From positions 1-64,000 of IMG/VR virus record IMGVR_UViG_3300028829_005183: a stretch of 64,000 nt of DNA. One strand, given 5' to 3'. The position numbers and the translations under genes were made by a program. This document shows, in pieces, positions 1-7,740 of the stretch. This DNA comes from a virus. Position 1 is the stretch's first letter. The number at the start of each line of letters is the position of its first letter. The notes below the pieces were generated by a model. That model was given only the letters and a program-made list of their open reading frames with translations. It was not told the origin of the DNA and searched no databases.

Positions 1-2
1 GT

Positions 3-494
3 GAAGATGAGTGGACCAAAGAGCAGTACAATGTTATTAGTGATTTGAAATTAGGATTCAGACACGAACAAATAGAAAACGAAGGAAACGACCCGGTTAA
101 GACTGGAGAATCGTTTGGTACACCACATGATTTAGCAGCAATGAACCAACAAAATAGTGATGACTCGGGTGGTGATTCTAATGCAGGATTTCCAACAGCA
201 GAGGGTGGTTCACCTGAGGGTGGACATGACGGCGCTGGTAGACCTAAAGAGGGTGGTAACTATGGAACAGATGATAATCCATTTGGTAGAGACCCGCTGG
301 GTAACAAATCAATTTCGGCAAAAGCAGAAAAGTATAATTCATCATCTGTAATCAATAAAGAGAACACAGATGCTATGCTTTCACAGATGAAACGAAATGT
401 TAAGACCAAAAAAATTATAATGGAATCCCTATCTGATGATAGCTCTGAAGAGACGGTATCTCTATTAGATGAAAAAAACATATTGGATTCTTAA
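3..494 (+). CDS. 20: Portal protein, C-terminal part (gp20-like, 5' truncated)
   Basis: The reading frame is open from the left edge and ends at TAA 492-494, so only the C-terminus of a longer protein is present. The visible part is hydrophilic and Gly/Asn/Asp-rich, with a final acidic stretch (SDDSSEETVSLLDE). The portal forms the dodecameric DNA-entry ring at one capsid vertex and starts prohead assembly. I assign it by position: the next genes are prohead protease, scaffold and gp23-type capsid, as in T4 20-21-22-23. The residues EDEWTKEQY at the very start fit a gp20 tail, but no diagnostic portal core is visible. It could be another head protein. Confidence 0.55.
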   Translation, partial: EDEWTKEQYNVISDLKLGFRHEQIENEGNDPVKTGESFGTPHDLAAMNQQNSDDSGGDSNAGFPTAEGGSPEGGHDGAGRPKEGGNYGTDDNPFGRDPLGNKSISAKAEKYNSSSVINKENTDAMLSQMKRNVKTKKIIMESLSDDSSEETVSLLDEKNILDS

Positions 495-502
495 AAATTC
501 AA

Positions 503-510
503 TATTTATA
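503..510 (+). promoter_or_regulatory. Putative late promoter TATTTATA
   Basis: Exact TATTTATA in the gap after the portal gene. The same octamer recurs upstream of most structural transcription units in this window. It probably starts the head transcript. Confidence 0.5.
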
Positions 511-610
511 ATAAATATATAGTTGATTTCGTGAAAAACGAGATTCAAAAGCTACTTACATAATAAAGGAGTTTTTTGGTAAAAAAGCTGAGCTCGCTAA
601 GGAGTTAAAA

Positions 611-1297
611 TTGTATAAGCTTTTTACAGAAGAAAATTTTAGTTCAGAGTATAAAGCATCCGAATTTGTAAACATTGTGTTGGAGGAGAGACGGAAGTTA
701 AATGATTCTGTTTTAAACAGACAGAAGTACAACCTCATCAAAGCAATTAAGAAAACATTTGTGTTAGAAGATTTTTTCAACTATAGAGTATCTAATTACA
801 AAGAAAACGCATCTGTATATAAGTTGTTCGAACACAACAAATCAGATAACCCAAAAGAATATGTTGAGTGTAAATCTACACTATTAGAGCACTTGACTGG
901 GAAGCAATCACAATCAGATAATGTGGTTACTACAATCAATGAAGATTATTCAAAGCAGCCAAAAGAAGTTAGATTATTGGCTTGGAAGATGTTAGTTGAA
1001 AACTTCAACGATAAATACACACACCTTACGGATAAGCAACGTGATATACTTAGAGAGTACATCAACTCAGTCGATAATTCAGAAAAACTAAAAAAGTTCG
1101 TTGTTAGAGAATGTAACTCTCTGAAGAAATCTATAAACGAAATCAATGTTTCGGATAAGGTTACTCAGATAAAAGTAAACGAAGTTGTAAAGTTGATTTC
1201 TAAATTGAAGAATTCAAAAGTTATTACAGAATCTCAGATTCTATCGTTATTGAGATACTATGAGTTAAGTGATGAACTAAAAAGGGTTTTCAAATGA
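611..1297 (+). CDS. Unknown head-cluster protein, TTG start
   Basis: A 228-residue, Lys/Glu-rich and probably helical protein with no recognised domain. The TTG start is supported by AAGGAG six bases upstream. The frame stays open for 84 nt further upstream without ATG, GTG or TTG, and that upstream translation (EFFGKKAELAKELKLY) looks like real protein. A GTG at 531 in another frame encodes MKNEIQKLLT before a stop. A lost base or a -1 shift could join the two, so the N-terminus is uncertain. It sits between portal and protease, where T4 has the small core proteins gp67/gp68, and may be a prohead core component. It overlaps the next gene by ATGA. Confidence 0.7.
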   Translation: MYKLFTEENFSSEYKASEFVNIVLEERRKLNDSVLNRQKYNLIKAIKKTFVLEDFFNYRVSNYKENASVYKLFEHNKSDNPKEYVECKSTLLEHLTGKQSQSDNVVTTINEDYSKQPKEVRLLAWKMLVENFNDKYTHLTDKQRDILREYINSVDNSEKLKKFVVRECNSLKKSINEINVSDKVTQIKVNEVVKLISKLKNSKVITESQILSLLRYYELSDELKRVFK

Positions 1298-1782
1298 AAA
1301 GCTTGCTAAGAGAGATTGAAGATAAGTTTGAAGAAATCGATGAGGCCAATGTAACTGGTAACTTAGATGGCGGTGAAGGTCCTATAAAAACCCCACATGC
1401 ATTTGCTAAAAGTGATGATGAGGATGATTTAGATACAGACCATATTGAAGTATTGGGATATAAGAAATCTAAGGAGAGTAAAATGAATACTAAAAAGTTA
1501 GAATCATTGGAACGAAAGTTAGAAGATAAAATCAATGAGATTTCATATAAGGAGTTTAAGAAAGATGATTCAAGAAAGAACCATCAGAAGATTAACGATT
1601 CAATCAAAGAAATCAACAGTATGTTGTTTAAGTTGGAAAGAATTGTTAATCAAAATGCAAAACTGAAAACTGAGGCAGAAGTACACAGTGGTCAGTATTG
1701 GAAATCTACACAGAAAAGATTTGGAAAAATATCCGAAAGAATGTTAACTGTTGCTCGTAAGTTAAAAGAGTTGAGTGCATGA
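1294..1782 (+). CDS. Unknown prohead-cluster protein, charged, coiled-coil-like
   Basis: A 162-residue protein that is strongly charged. Residues about 65-115 look like a coiled coil (LESLERKLEDKINEISYKEF), and a second helical stretch follows. The N-terminus MKSLLREIEDKFEE contains L-R-E, which fits the [L/I]xE cleavage rule of T4-type prohead proteases. Residues 20-40 are Gly/Pro and acidic and probably flexible. It is translationally coupled by ATGA to the gene before and the gene after. I infer an internal scaffold or core protein processed by the protease two genes downstream, but homology to T4 gp67/68 cannot be shown from sequence alone. Confidence 0.7.
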   Translation: MKSLLREIEDKFEEIDEANVTGNLDGGEGPIKTPHAFAKSDDEDDLDTDHIEVLGYKKSKESKMNTKKLESLERKLEDKINEISYKEFKKDDSRKNHQKINDSIKEINSMLFKLERIVNQNAKLKTEAEVHSGQYWKSTQKRFGKISERMLTVARKLKELSA

Positions 1783-1913
1783 GTTCTAAAAAGAAAATAC
1801 TAAAAGAAGAACTCACAAATAAAGATTTGGAGAACATTCGTCTACTTATAAGATATGAGGTAGCACAAGTCATGTTTGACCTGTACAAAAAACGTAAAAC
1901 TTGGGGAGCGTAA
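1779..1913 (+). CDS. Small unknown protein (44 aa)
   Basis: A short gene with ATG overlapping the previous stop (ATGA) and its own TAA overlapping the protease ATG (TAATG). The product begins MSSKKKILKEELTNKDLENI and ends KRKTWGA. It is highly charged with a central amphipathic helix (IRLLIRYEVAQVMFDLY). The coupling on both sides is the main evidence that it is real. Function unknown; its place suggests a head-core accessory protein. Confidence 0.6.
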   Translation: MSSKKKILKEELTNKDLENIRLLIRYEVAQVMFDLYKKRKTWGA

Positions 1914-2527
1914 TGGGTAAATTACTGATAGATACAATTCCATTTAAAATGAGTAAATCTCAAATCAACGAATCCATTAAAGAAAACAATGGTAGGTTGA
2001 TTGTTGAGGGTGTACTACAACGCTCCGAAGCAGAAAATCAAAATGGCAGAATCTATCCAACTGAAATTCTCAAAAGAGAAGTTAAGAAATATATGGGTAG
2101 AGAAGTTAAGGAGAGTAGAGCATATGGTGAACTCGACCATCCGGAATCTTCAGTTGTTGAGTTAAAGAATACATCACACATTGTTAGAGATGTTTGGTGG
2201 GATGGTAACGATGTAATGGGTAAAGTTGAAATCTTAAAAACACCAGCAGGTAACATCCTAAAAGAATTGTTGGAAGCTGGGTGTACTGTTGGTATCTCAT
2301 CAAGAGGTATGGGTTCAGTTAAGGAATCTAACAATGGTGCTACTGTAACTGTAGAAGATGATTTTGATTTGATTTGTTGGGATTTTGTATCAAACCCATC
2401 AACACATGGTGCATTTATGAAACCAGTAAACGAGTCGGTGGGTTCTAAACCACAACCATCGTATAAGAAAATAAATACATTAGTGAGAAATATCATCTGC
2501 GAAATCGATGGTGTTTGTTCAATATAA
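1913..2527 (+). CDS. 21: Prohead maturation protease (gp21-like)
   Basis: This serine protease cleaves scaffold and capsid proteins inside the prohead before DNA packaging. The protein has 204 residues. Family hallmarks are visible: the N-terminal strand with RSEAENQNGRIYPTEIL, the catalytic His in YGELDHPE near residue 80, and the nucleophile Ser in GISSRGMGSV near residue 130. These match the U9/S77 herpes-protease-like fold. ATG 1913 is preferred over the in-frame TTG at 1901 because it overlaps the upstream stop (TAATG) and has GGGGAG seven bases before it. T4-type enzymes cut after Glu in [L/I]xE, and such sites are frequent in the neighbouring head proteins here. Confidence 0.92.
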   Translation: MGKLLIDTIPFKMSKSQINESIKENNGRLIVEGVLQRSEAENQNGRIYPTEILKREVKKYMGREVKESRAYGELDHPESSVVELKNTSHIVRDVWWDGNDVMGKVEILKTPAGNILKELLEAGCTVGISSRGMGSVKESNNGATVTVEDDFDLICWDFVSNPSTHGAFMKPVNESVGSKPQPSYKKINTLVRNIICEIDGVCSI

Positions 2528-2537
2528 GAGGAATATT

Positions 2538-4328
2538 ATGAAGTTAACTAACCTATTAAATCTAAATGAAGCCAAATACGATATTGGTATGGCTCGTAAG
2601 GGTAATGGTATAACAGTATACAACCGAGCTGAAGAAGAGAGTGGTGATTACAAAAATGTAGCACATATTGATTCTAAAGGTAAGGTAAAGTATTACGATA
2701 AAAAAGTACCATCTAACATTAAGAAACAAATCGAAGCTGAGGCTAAGAAGATGGTGGAAATAACAAAAGAGGGAACTATGAAACTAAAAGATATATTAAA
2801 AGAATCATTTGAAAGTGGTAAAGTTTATTCAAACCCATTTCACACCCCATTCGTTAAAGAAAACGATGAAGAGAGAAGAGAAGAATCATCAGAGATGACT
2901 AACGAGCAAAAGATGGCATTTTTAGAAGCAGTTAAGGCATACAAATCATTTGGCGAAACTGTATATAGAAATGAAGGATTGGCTGAAGTTTATGAATCAA
3001 TCAGAAACGTAGTAGAATCCGCTGGAAAAAATATGGTTAAAGAAACCGAAGGTTCTTTTGATGGTATTACAGTTGGTAGACACGTAAAGAGAATGAATGA
3101 ATCATTTAAAATCTTTGAGAAAACTTTAAGAGAAGTTGGAACATTACAACAAAGATTAGAATCAACTTATGATGAGATTGGTGAAGTATTAGGAAAGTAT
3201 TACGAAATCAGTGAAGTAGAAGAAAACGATATTGAAGAAGGTAATGAGTTTGGGGCTGCTAGAGCTAAAGCAATCGCAGCGGGTGATAGCGAATTCGAAG
3301 TAGATGGTAAGAAATATCCTGTAAAGGACGTTGATAAAGATGATAAAGAGAACGCTAAAAAGTTCGCTAACGAATCTAAATCAATGAAACTTACTTCTAT
3401 GTTAAAAGAAGGATTTGGTATTGGTGATTTACCATCATCTAAACTACCTAAGATGAAAATGAGTTTTGCAGAACTTATGAGCGAAGCTAAAAACGACGGT
3501 AACTTAGATACTATCGCTGATTATGTAAAACAAGTCTTAGATAGCGGTAAATCATTTATGGATATCGGTAAAAAACTTAAAGGTGCATATAAGTATGATT
3601 TTAGTACCGGCATGATGCCGATGTATGTTATTCCAGTATCTGGAAATAAAATTGTTATAATTAACAAAAAATACGTTGAAAAAGGACAAGCGGATAGAAT
3701 CGTTGGTGATATTGCAATCGGCCTGATGGAAAATATCAAAAACGGATTAACAACCGAAGGTAAAGATGATTTCAACGCAAGCTATTCTGGTGTGAACATC
3801 AACCTAAAGAAAGGTTATAAGAAACACAACGAAGATGATTTGATGAAACTATATTCTGCACTCGGAAAGGCAATAAATCGTGTGAAGGGTGTGAAATCAG
3901 TTGAGGTTGTATTTGAAGGTGTAGTGAACGAAAGTAAGTACACTGTAATCAACCCATCAAATGGTAACCCAATGGGTTTCGGCTCAAAAGCTCAAGCAGT
4001 TGCGATGGCTAAAAAGAAGGGTGGTAGTAAGAAGGGATTCTATGTAGTTCCACAGAAGAACGCTTTGAAAGCCAGAAGAGCAATGGAAAAGCATCAGTTC
4101 AAAATGACATCTAAGTTAAAGGGTATTCTTGATAATTTGTACTACGAAAGTACAATCGAACAACTTGTTGGTGAAGGAGCATCTACCGAAGAGAAGCGAA
4201 TCGTTATGTTGGCAGTTAGAAAAATCGCTAAATACAGAAACGTTGATATCGAAACCGCAGCACTTGATGTGATGAGAGCAGCAAATGAGTTGGAAAGAGA
4301 TATCAAAAAAGGTAAGGTAAAGAAATAA
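2538..4328 (+). CDS. Modular internal head protein with three MKLxxxLxE tags
   Basis: A 596-residue protein without a recognised fold. The ATG at 2538 follows AAGAGG and is preferred over an upstream GTG inside the protease gene. The motif MKL-x-x-[LIM]-L-x-[NK]-E-like occurs at the N-terminus (MKLTNLLNLNEA), at residues 81-89 (MKLKDILKES) and at 283-291 (MKLTSMLKEG). It closely resembles the capsid N-terminus MNLSNILNEG. Each carries an L-x-E|A/S/G site expected for the gp21 protease. Further candidate sites are LMSE|A near 316 and VVNE|S near 465. Residues about 467-525 are very basic. I infer a polyprotein-like core protein cut into internal head proteins. It is coupled to the next small gene by TAATG. 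Confidence 0.75.
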   Translation: MKLTNLLNLNEAKYDIGMARKGNGITVYNRAEEESGDYKNVAHIDSKGKVKYYDKKVPSNIKKQIEAEAKKMVEITKEGTMKLKDILKESFESGKVYSNPFHTPFVKENDEERREESSEMTNEQKMAFLEAVKAYKSFGETVYRNEGLAEVYESIRNVVESAGKNMVKETEGSFDGITVGRHVKRMNESFKIFEKTLREVGTLQQRLESTYDEIGEVLGKYYEISEVEENDIEEGNEFGAARAKAIAAGDSEFEVDGKKYPVKDVDKDDKENAKKFANESKSMKLTSMLKEGFGIGDLPSSKLPKMKMSFAELMSEAKNDGNLDTIADYVKQVLDSGKSFMDIGKKLKGAYKYDFSTGMMPMYVIPVSGNKIVIINKKYVEKGQADRIVGDIAIGLMENIKNGLTTEGKDDFNASYSGVNINLKKGYKKHNEDDLMKLYSALGKAINRVKGVKSVEVVFEGVVNESKYTVINPSNGNPMGFGSKAQAVAMAKKKGGSKKGFYVVPQKNALKARRAMEKHQFKMTSKLKGILDNLYYESTIEQLVGEGASTEEKRIVMLAVRKIAKYRNVDIETAALDVMRAANELERDIKKGKVKK

Positions 4329-4483
4329 TGGATAAGATTGAATTACTTCAGGAATTATCTGTTGAATTATCTCAAATGGTAAAGAAGCACATCAAACACA
4401 TTAAGCAGTTAGATGGTAAGACCCAACGGCAATTAGGAAAGTTGATTGGTGATTTCAAAGATGGTCTAGATGATATGAGCTAA
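4328..4483 (+). CDS. Small unknown helical protein (51 aa)
   Basis: The ATG overlaps the previous stop (TAATG). The product, beginning MDKIELLQELSVELSQMVKK and ending FKDGLDDMS, is a predicted single amphipathic helix with basic centre and acidic end. It is the last gene before a strong hairpin terminator. It has the size and charge of a small prohead core protein such as T4 gp68/gp67, but similarity is not demonstrable by eye. Coupling and clean helical periodicity support that it is expressed. Confidence 0.6.
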   Translation: MDKIELLQELSVELSQMVKKHIKHIKQLDGKTQRQLGKLIGDFKDGLDDMS

Positions 4484-4509
4484 ACTTAACTTTATAAAAA
4501 ATATTCAGA

Positions 4510-4517
4510 TATTTATA
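4510..4517 (+). promoter_or_regulatory. Putative late promoter TATTTATA touching a terminator
   Basis: Exact TATTTATA whose last base is the first base of the terminator stem at 4517-4545. A transcript begun here would start within the hairpin and escape it, while read-through RNA would be terminated. It would drive the bS21 homologue at 4564. Confidence 0.45.
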
Positions 4518-4551
4518 TACACCTATCGGTATTCGGTAGGTGTATTTTTTT
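4517..4551 (+). terminator. Rho-independent terminator after head core genes
   Basis: Perfect 9-bp stem ATACACCTA (4517-4525) with TAGGTGTAT (4537-4545), an 11-nt loop and a following T run. Confidence 0.85.
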
Positions 4552-4563
4552 AACATAGAATAT

Positions 4564-4815
4564 ATGCAGAATAACAAACCTTACAAAAAAGCAAAACGTG
4601 AAGATATGGATATTCCGGGTTGTGCTACAGGAGTTAGAGTAATTAATGGTAACATTGAGTTGGCATTAAAAGTGTGGAAGCGTAAACTCAAAGATAGTAA
4701 TAAGCTTGAAGAGTTGAAAGACCGTAAAGAATATACCAAACCAACTACTAAGCGTAGAAAGCAAAAGAAAGATGCCATCAGAGCAGAATGGCGTAGAAGA
4801 AACTACGAAATTTAA
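4564..4815 (+). CDS. rpsU: Ribosomal protein bS21 homologue
   Basis: An 83-residue, strongly basic protein. Residues about 26-74 match bS21: VINGNIELALKVWKRKLKD, then NKLEELKDRKEYTKPTTKRR, then KQKKDAIR. The KPTT element and the Lys/Arg-rich C-terminal helix are typical. Some 20 N-terminal residues (KREDMDIPGCATG) are extra. bS21 sits on the 30S platform next to the 16S 3' end and affects start-site selection. In Bacteroidota it helps hide the anti-Shine-Dalgarno. ATG 4564 is preferred to the GTG at 4540, which lies in the terminator hairpin. No Shine-Dalgarno is visible. The gene is flanked by two terminators and has its own late promoter, so it forms a single-gene unit among the head genes. 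Confidence 0.88.
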   Translation: MQNNKPYKKAKREDMDIPGCATGVRVINGNIELALKVWKRKLKDSNKLEELKDRKEYTKPTTKRRKQKKDAIRAEWRRRNYEI

Positions 4816-4820
4816 TTGGT

Positions 4821-4843
4821 AAACACTTTTTTAGTGTTTTCAA
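4821..4843 (+). terminator. Terminator after the bS21 gene
   Basis: Stem AAACACT (4821-4827) with AGTGTTT (4833-4839), a T5 loop and a T-rich tail. A short, A/T-rich stem, so probably of moderate strength. Confidence 0.6.
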
Positions 4844-4854
4844 TTTTATTACAC

Positions 4855-4862
4855 TATTTATT
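4855..4862 (+). promoter_or_regulatory. Putative late promoter variant TATTTATT
   Basis: One-base variant of the late octamer, about 110 nt before the scaffold gene. A small hairpin (CACCT 4877-4881 with AGGTG 4888-4892) lies just inside the expected transcript start. The rest of the 150-nt gap is A/T-rich leader. Confidence 0.4.
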
Positions 4863-4969
4863 GTAGATTATAATATCACCTCTAAATAGGTGGTTAAAAT
4901 ATTAGTATATAATATTCTATTAAGATTCTCAATAATCTTATTTCCAAAACAAATTTTAGGAGAACAATT

Positions 4970-5977
4970 ATGGCAAGAAGAAAAGACTTGTTATCTGAAG
5001 CTATCGCTGATGCAAAGGCCGTTAAAGAAACTGCTCTAGCAAATGCTAAGTTAGCTCTAGAAGAAGCGTTCACTCCAAAACTACAATCAATGATTTCTGC
5101 AAAGTTAGCTGAAGAAGCTGATGAAGAAGAAATAGACGAAGATTTGGATTCATCTGATTTAGGTACTGGCGATAACGCTGAACCTGCTGATGATGCATCT
5201 GATTCCTCTGATATCGAAAACGAAGAAGAATTGACTGAAGAAGAGGACATGGACGAAGAAGAGGAAGAAGTATCTGAAGAAGAAAACACAGATGAAACCT
5301 ACGGTGAAGGTGAAGAAGTGGATGAAGATGAAGATATGCATTCTGAAGAAGAAATGGGTGATGACATGGAAGATGATGATGAAGATGATTTAGATTTAGA
5401 ATCTGTAATCGCTGAGTTAGAAGCTGAAATGGATGAAGAAGAAGCCCCAGCTGATGAAAACTATCACGAAGAAGAGGACATGGACGAGGAAGAGGACATG
5501 GACGAAGAAGAAGAAATCGATTTGGATGAAGTAATCAAAACTTTGAAAGAAATGGAAGAGGGTGATTACAACGAAGAAGAGATGGATGAAGAAGAAGAGG
5601 TGGATGAAGAAGAAGATTTAGCAGGTGAATTAGAAGAAGCTTACAGCACAATCGCATCATTGAAGGATACTATCAATGAAGTAAACTTGTTGAACGCTAA
5701 ACTACTTTACACTAACAAATTATTCAGAACATTTGACTTGAACGAAAACCAAAAGGTAAAAGTTCTTGAAAACTTCGATAGAACATCTTCTGTAAGAGAA
5801 GTGAAGTTAGTTTTCTCAACTTTAGCTGAAAATTTAAATGTAGCTAAAAAGAAAAGAAGTGTTGTAAAAGAAGGATATGCTTCTAAAGCAACAAAGAGTT
5901 CAGCACCAAAGAAAGAAATTATTTCTGAAGGTAACGAGCTATCTGCTAGATGGAAAAAGTTAGCAGGACTAAAATAA
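4970..5977 (+). CDS. 22: Prohead core scaffolding protein (gp22-like)
   Basis: The main internal scaffold around which the gp23 shell assembles; it is later degraded by the prohead protease. It has 335 residues. The N-terminus is helical (MARRKDLLSEAIADAKAVKE, with an L-S-E|A protease site at residues 8-10). Residues about 50-215 are extremely acidic with repeats of EEDMDEEEDMDEEEE type. The C-terminal helix (LLYTNKLFRTFDLNENQKV) resembles the gp22/gp23-binding end. AGGAG lies eight bases before ATG. It directly precedes the capsid gene, as in T4. The Asp/Glu tract is far longer than I expect from T4 gp22 and is built of short near-repeats, so its length may vary between relatives. Confidence 0.88.
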   Translation: MARRKDLLSEAIADAKAVKETALANAKLALEEAFTPKLQSMISAKLAEEADEEEIDEDLDSSDLGTGDNAEPADDASDSSDIENEEELTEEEDMDEEEEEVSEEENTDETYGEGEEVDEDEDMHSEEEMGDDMEDDDEDDLDLESVIAELEAEMDEEEAPADENYHEEEDMDEEEDMDEEEEIDLDEVIKTLKEMEEGDYNEEEMDEEEEVDEEEDLAGELEEAYSTIASLKDTINEVNLLNAKLLYTNKLFRTFDLNENQKVKVLENFDRTSSVREVKLVFSTLAENLNVAKKKRSVVKEGYASKATKSSAPKKEIISEGNELSARWKKLAGLK

Positions 5978-6002
5978 TAAATAAGATTCAAAGGAGAATA
6001 AA

Positions 6003-7640
6003 ATGAATTTATCAAACATCCTAAATGAAGGAACATCTCATCAGAAGAGACTGTCTGAGGCAACTCGTGTACTCGCTTCAAAATGGGAAAAAACTGGTCT
6101 TCTTGAGGGTATTGCAAATGACGTTGAAAAAGCTGGCGTTGCAACTCTATTGGAAAACCAAGCTAAACAACTTGTAAAAGAGGCATCTTCTACAGGTACT
6201 TCAGCAAACTCAGAAGAGTGGGCTGGTGTTGCGTTACCATTGGTACGCAGAATTTTTTCTGAAATTGTAGCTAAAGATTTCGTATCGGTTCAACCAATGA
6301 ACCTACCATCGGGTCTTGTGTTCTACTTAGATTTCAAATATGGTACAGGTCAACCTGGTTTCGCTACCGGTAGCGGTAAAGATTCACAAGCTGATTCTGT
6401 ATTCGGTGTTACTGAAACTACTGATGACCCATCAGGTGGTTTGTATGGAGCTGGTCGCTTTGGTTACACTATTAACGATAGTGTATCTGTTGCACAAACA
6501 TTGGGTACTGCAGGCTCTAACAAATTCGTAACAGGTTCTGTTGCAGCTGTTGATTACAACTATGATACTAACTTCTCATCATCTTACGCACTTCAGATTG
6601 CTAGTGGTGAAGTATTTACTGCCGCTGTACCTACTGCATCTATCGCTGGATTCGATGATAAAGGCATCAGAGCATTCAGAGTATCATCAGCTCAAGTAAC
6701 TGACCAATTCCCACAATTCACTAAGTTGAGTGGTGGTGATGTTGAGTTTGTATTGAGAGGTACATTAGATGCTACAGATGACTTGAGAGTAAAGTATCAC
6801 AAACAACCAACTGATGTATCAAGAGGTGATTTCGAAGCTAGTGGTAACCAGTTAACTGGTAATCCAGAAGCAGCTCTTGATATTCCAGAATTGAACGTAG
6901 AGATGAAGTCCCTACCAATTGTTGCTAAGACACGTAAGTTGAAAGCACAATGGACTCCAGAATTCGCTCAAGACTTGAACGCATATCACTCAATTGATGC
7001 TGAAGCTGAATTGACTTCAATGCTTTCTGAGTACATCTCACAAGAAATCGATTTCGAAATTTTGGATATGTTGATTCAGGACGCTAAAACAGAAGGTTTC
7101 TGGTCAGCTCAAATCGGTAGAGAGTGGAATGGTAATAACTTCGGTAATTACAATTCAACCCAATCTGCAGCTGCAGCATTTACTCAGCAAGCATGGTATC
7201 AGACACTTGGTACTGTAATTGCAGGTGTATCTAACAAAATTCACCAAAAAACATTGCGTGGTGGTGCTAACTTCTTAGTAGTATCTCCTGATGTTGCCAC
7301 TATCATCGAATCTATCCCAGGATACGCTTCGACTGCAGATAATGGTGATGCTCAATTCGCATTTGGTGTAACTAAAGTTGGTTCATTGAACAGCAGATTC
7401 CAAGTTTATAAGAATCCTTATATGAAAGAGAACGTAATCTTGATGGGTTACAGAGGAACACAATTCCTTGAAACTGGTGCTGTATACGCTCCATATATCC
7501 CATTGATTATGACTCCGCTTGTATACGACCCTAAAAACTTCACTCCAAGAAAAGGTGTAATGACTCGTTACGCTAAGAAAATGTTGAGAGGTGAGTTCTA
7601 CGGTAAGGTATATGTGGATGGCTTACACTTAATTCAGTAA
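6003..7640 (+). CDS. 23: Major capsid protein (gp23-like)
   Basis: A 545-residue HK97-fold shell protein. Recognisable gp23 features are the pro-region with ATLLENQAKQLVKE (residues 47-60), then the expected maturation cut after E60 before ASSTGT. Next come EEWAGVALPLVRRIFSEI, FVSVQPMNLPSGLVFYLDF, and a C-terminal part with YKNPYMKENVILMGYRG and YAPYIPLIMTPLVYDP. The first residues, MNLSNILNEG, repeat the tag seen in the internal head protein at 2538 and give an additional possible cut after E9. A strong AAAGGAG precedes ATG. A strong terminator follows, so this is the end of the head transcript. Confidence 0.97.
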   Translation: MNLSNILNEGTSHQKRLSEATRVLASKWEKTGLLEGIANDVEKAGVATLLENQAKQLVKEASSTGTSANSEEWAGVALPLVRRIFSEIVAKDFVSVQPMNLPSGLVFYLDFKYGTGQPGFATGSGKDSQADSVFGVTETTDDPSGGLYGAGRFGYTINDSVSVAQTLGTAGSNKFVTGSVAAVDYNYDTNFSSSYALQIASGEVFTAAVPTASIAGFDDKGIRAFRVSSAQVTDQFPQFTKLSGGDVEFVLRGTLDATDDLRVKYHKQPTDVSRGDFEASGNQLTGNPEAALDIPELNVEMKSLPIVAKTRKLKAQWTPEFAQDLNAYHSIDAEAELTSMLSEYISQEIDFEILDMLIQDAKTEGFWSAQIGREWNGNNFGNYNSTQSAAAAFTQQAWYQTLGTVIAGVSNKIHQKTLRGGANFLVVSPDVATIIESIPGYASTADNGDAQFAFGVTKVGSLNSRFQVYKNPYMKENVILMGYRGTQFLETGAVYAPYIPLIMTPLVYDPKNFTPRKGVMTRYAKKMLRGEFYGKVYVDGLHLIQ

Positions 7641-7662
7641 TCATAACTGAATTACAATAATT

Positions 7663-7689
7663 AAGGGGAGCTTCGGCTCCCCTTTTTTA
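7663..7689 (+). terminator. Strong terminator after the capsid gene
   Basis: Perfect 9-bp stem AAGGGGAGC (7663-7671) with GCTCCCCTT (7676-7684), a TTCG tetraloop and a T run. Confidence 0.95.
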
Positions 7690-7700
7690 TGTCCATATGA

Positions 7701-7708
7701 TATTTATA
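7701..7708 (+). promoter_or_regulatory. Putative late promoter TATTTATA before phoH
   Basis: Exact octamer 40 nt before the phoH start. A small inverted repeat AGTAA (7708-7712) / TTACT (7717-7721) follows immediately. Confidence 0.55.
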
Positions 7709-7740
7709 GTAAATGGTTACTTAATTTCTAAAAGGATAGT

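Noticed and set aside
4540-4563. GTG start for the bS21 gene inside the terminator
   Set aside because: The added codons come from the hairpin and T run; bS21-like sequence needs only the ATG at 4564.
5220-5640. GAAGAAGA-rich stretch considered as a simple-sequence repeat or origin
   Set aside because: It is the acidic region of the scaffold protein, in frame without interruption; no origin features were seen.
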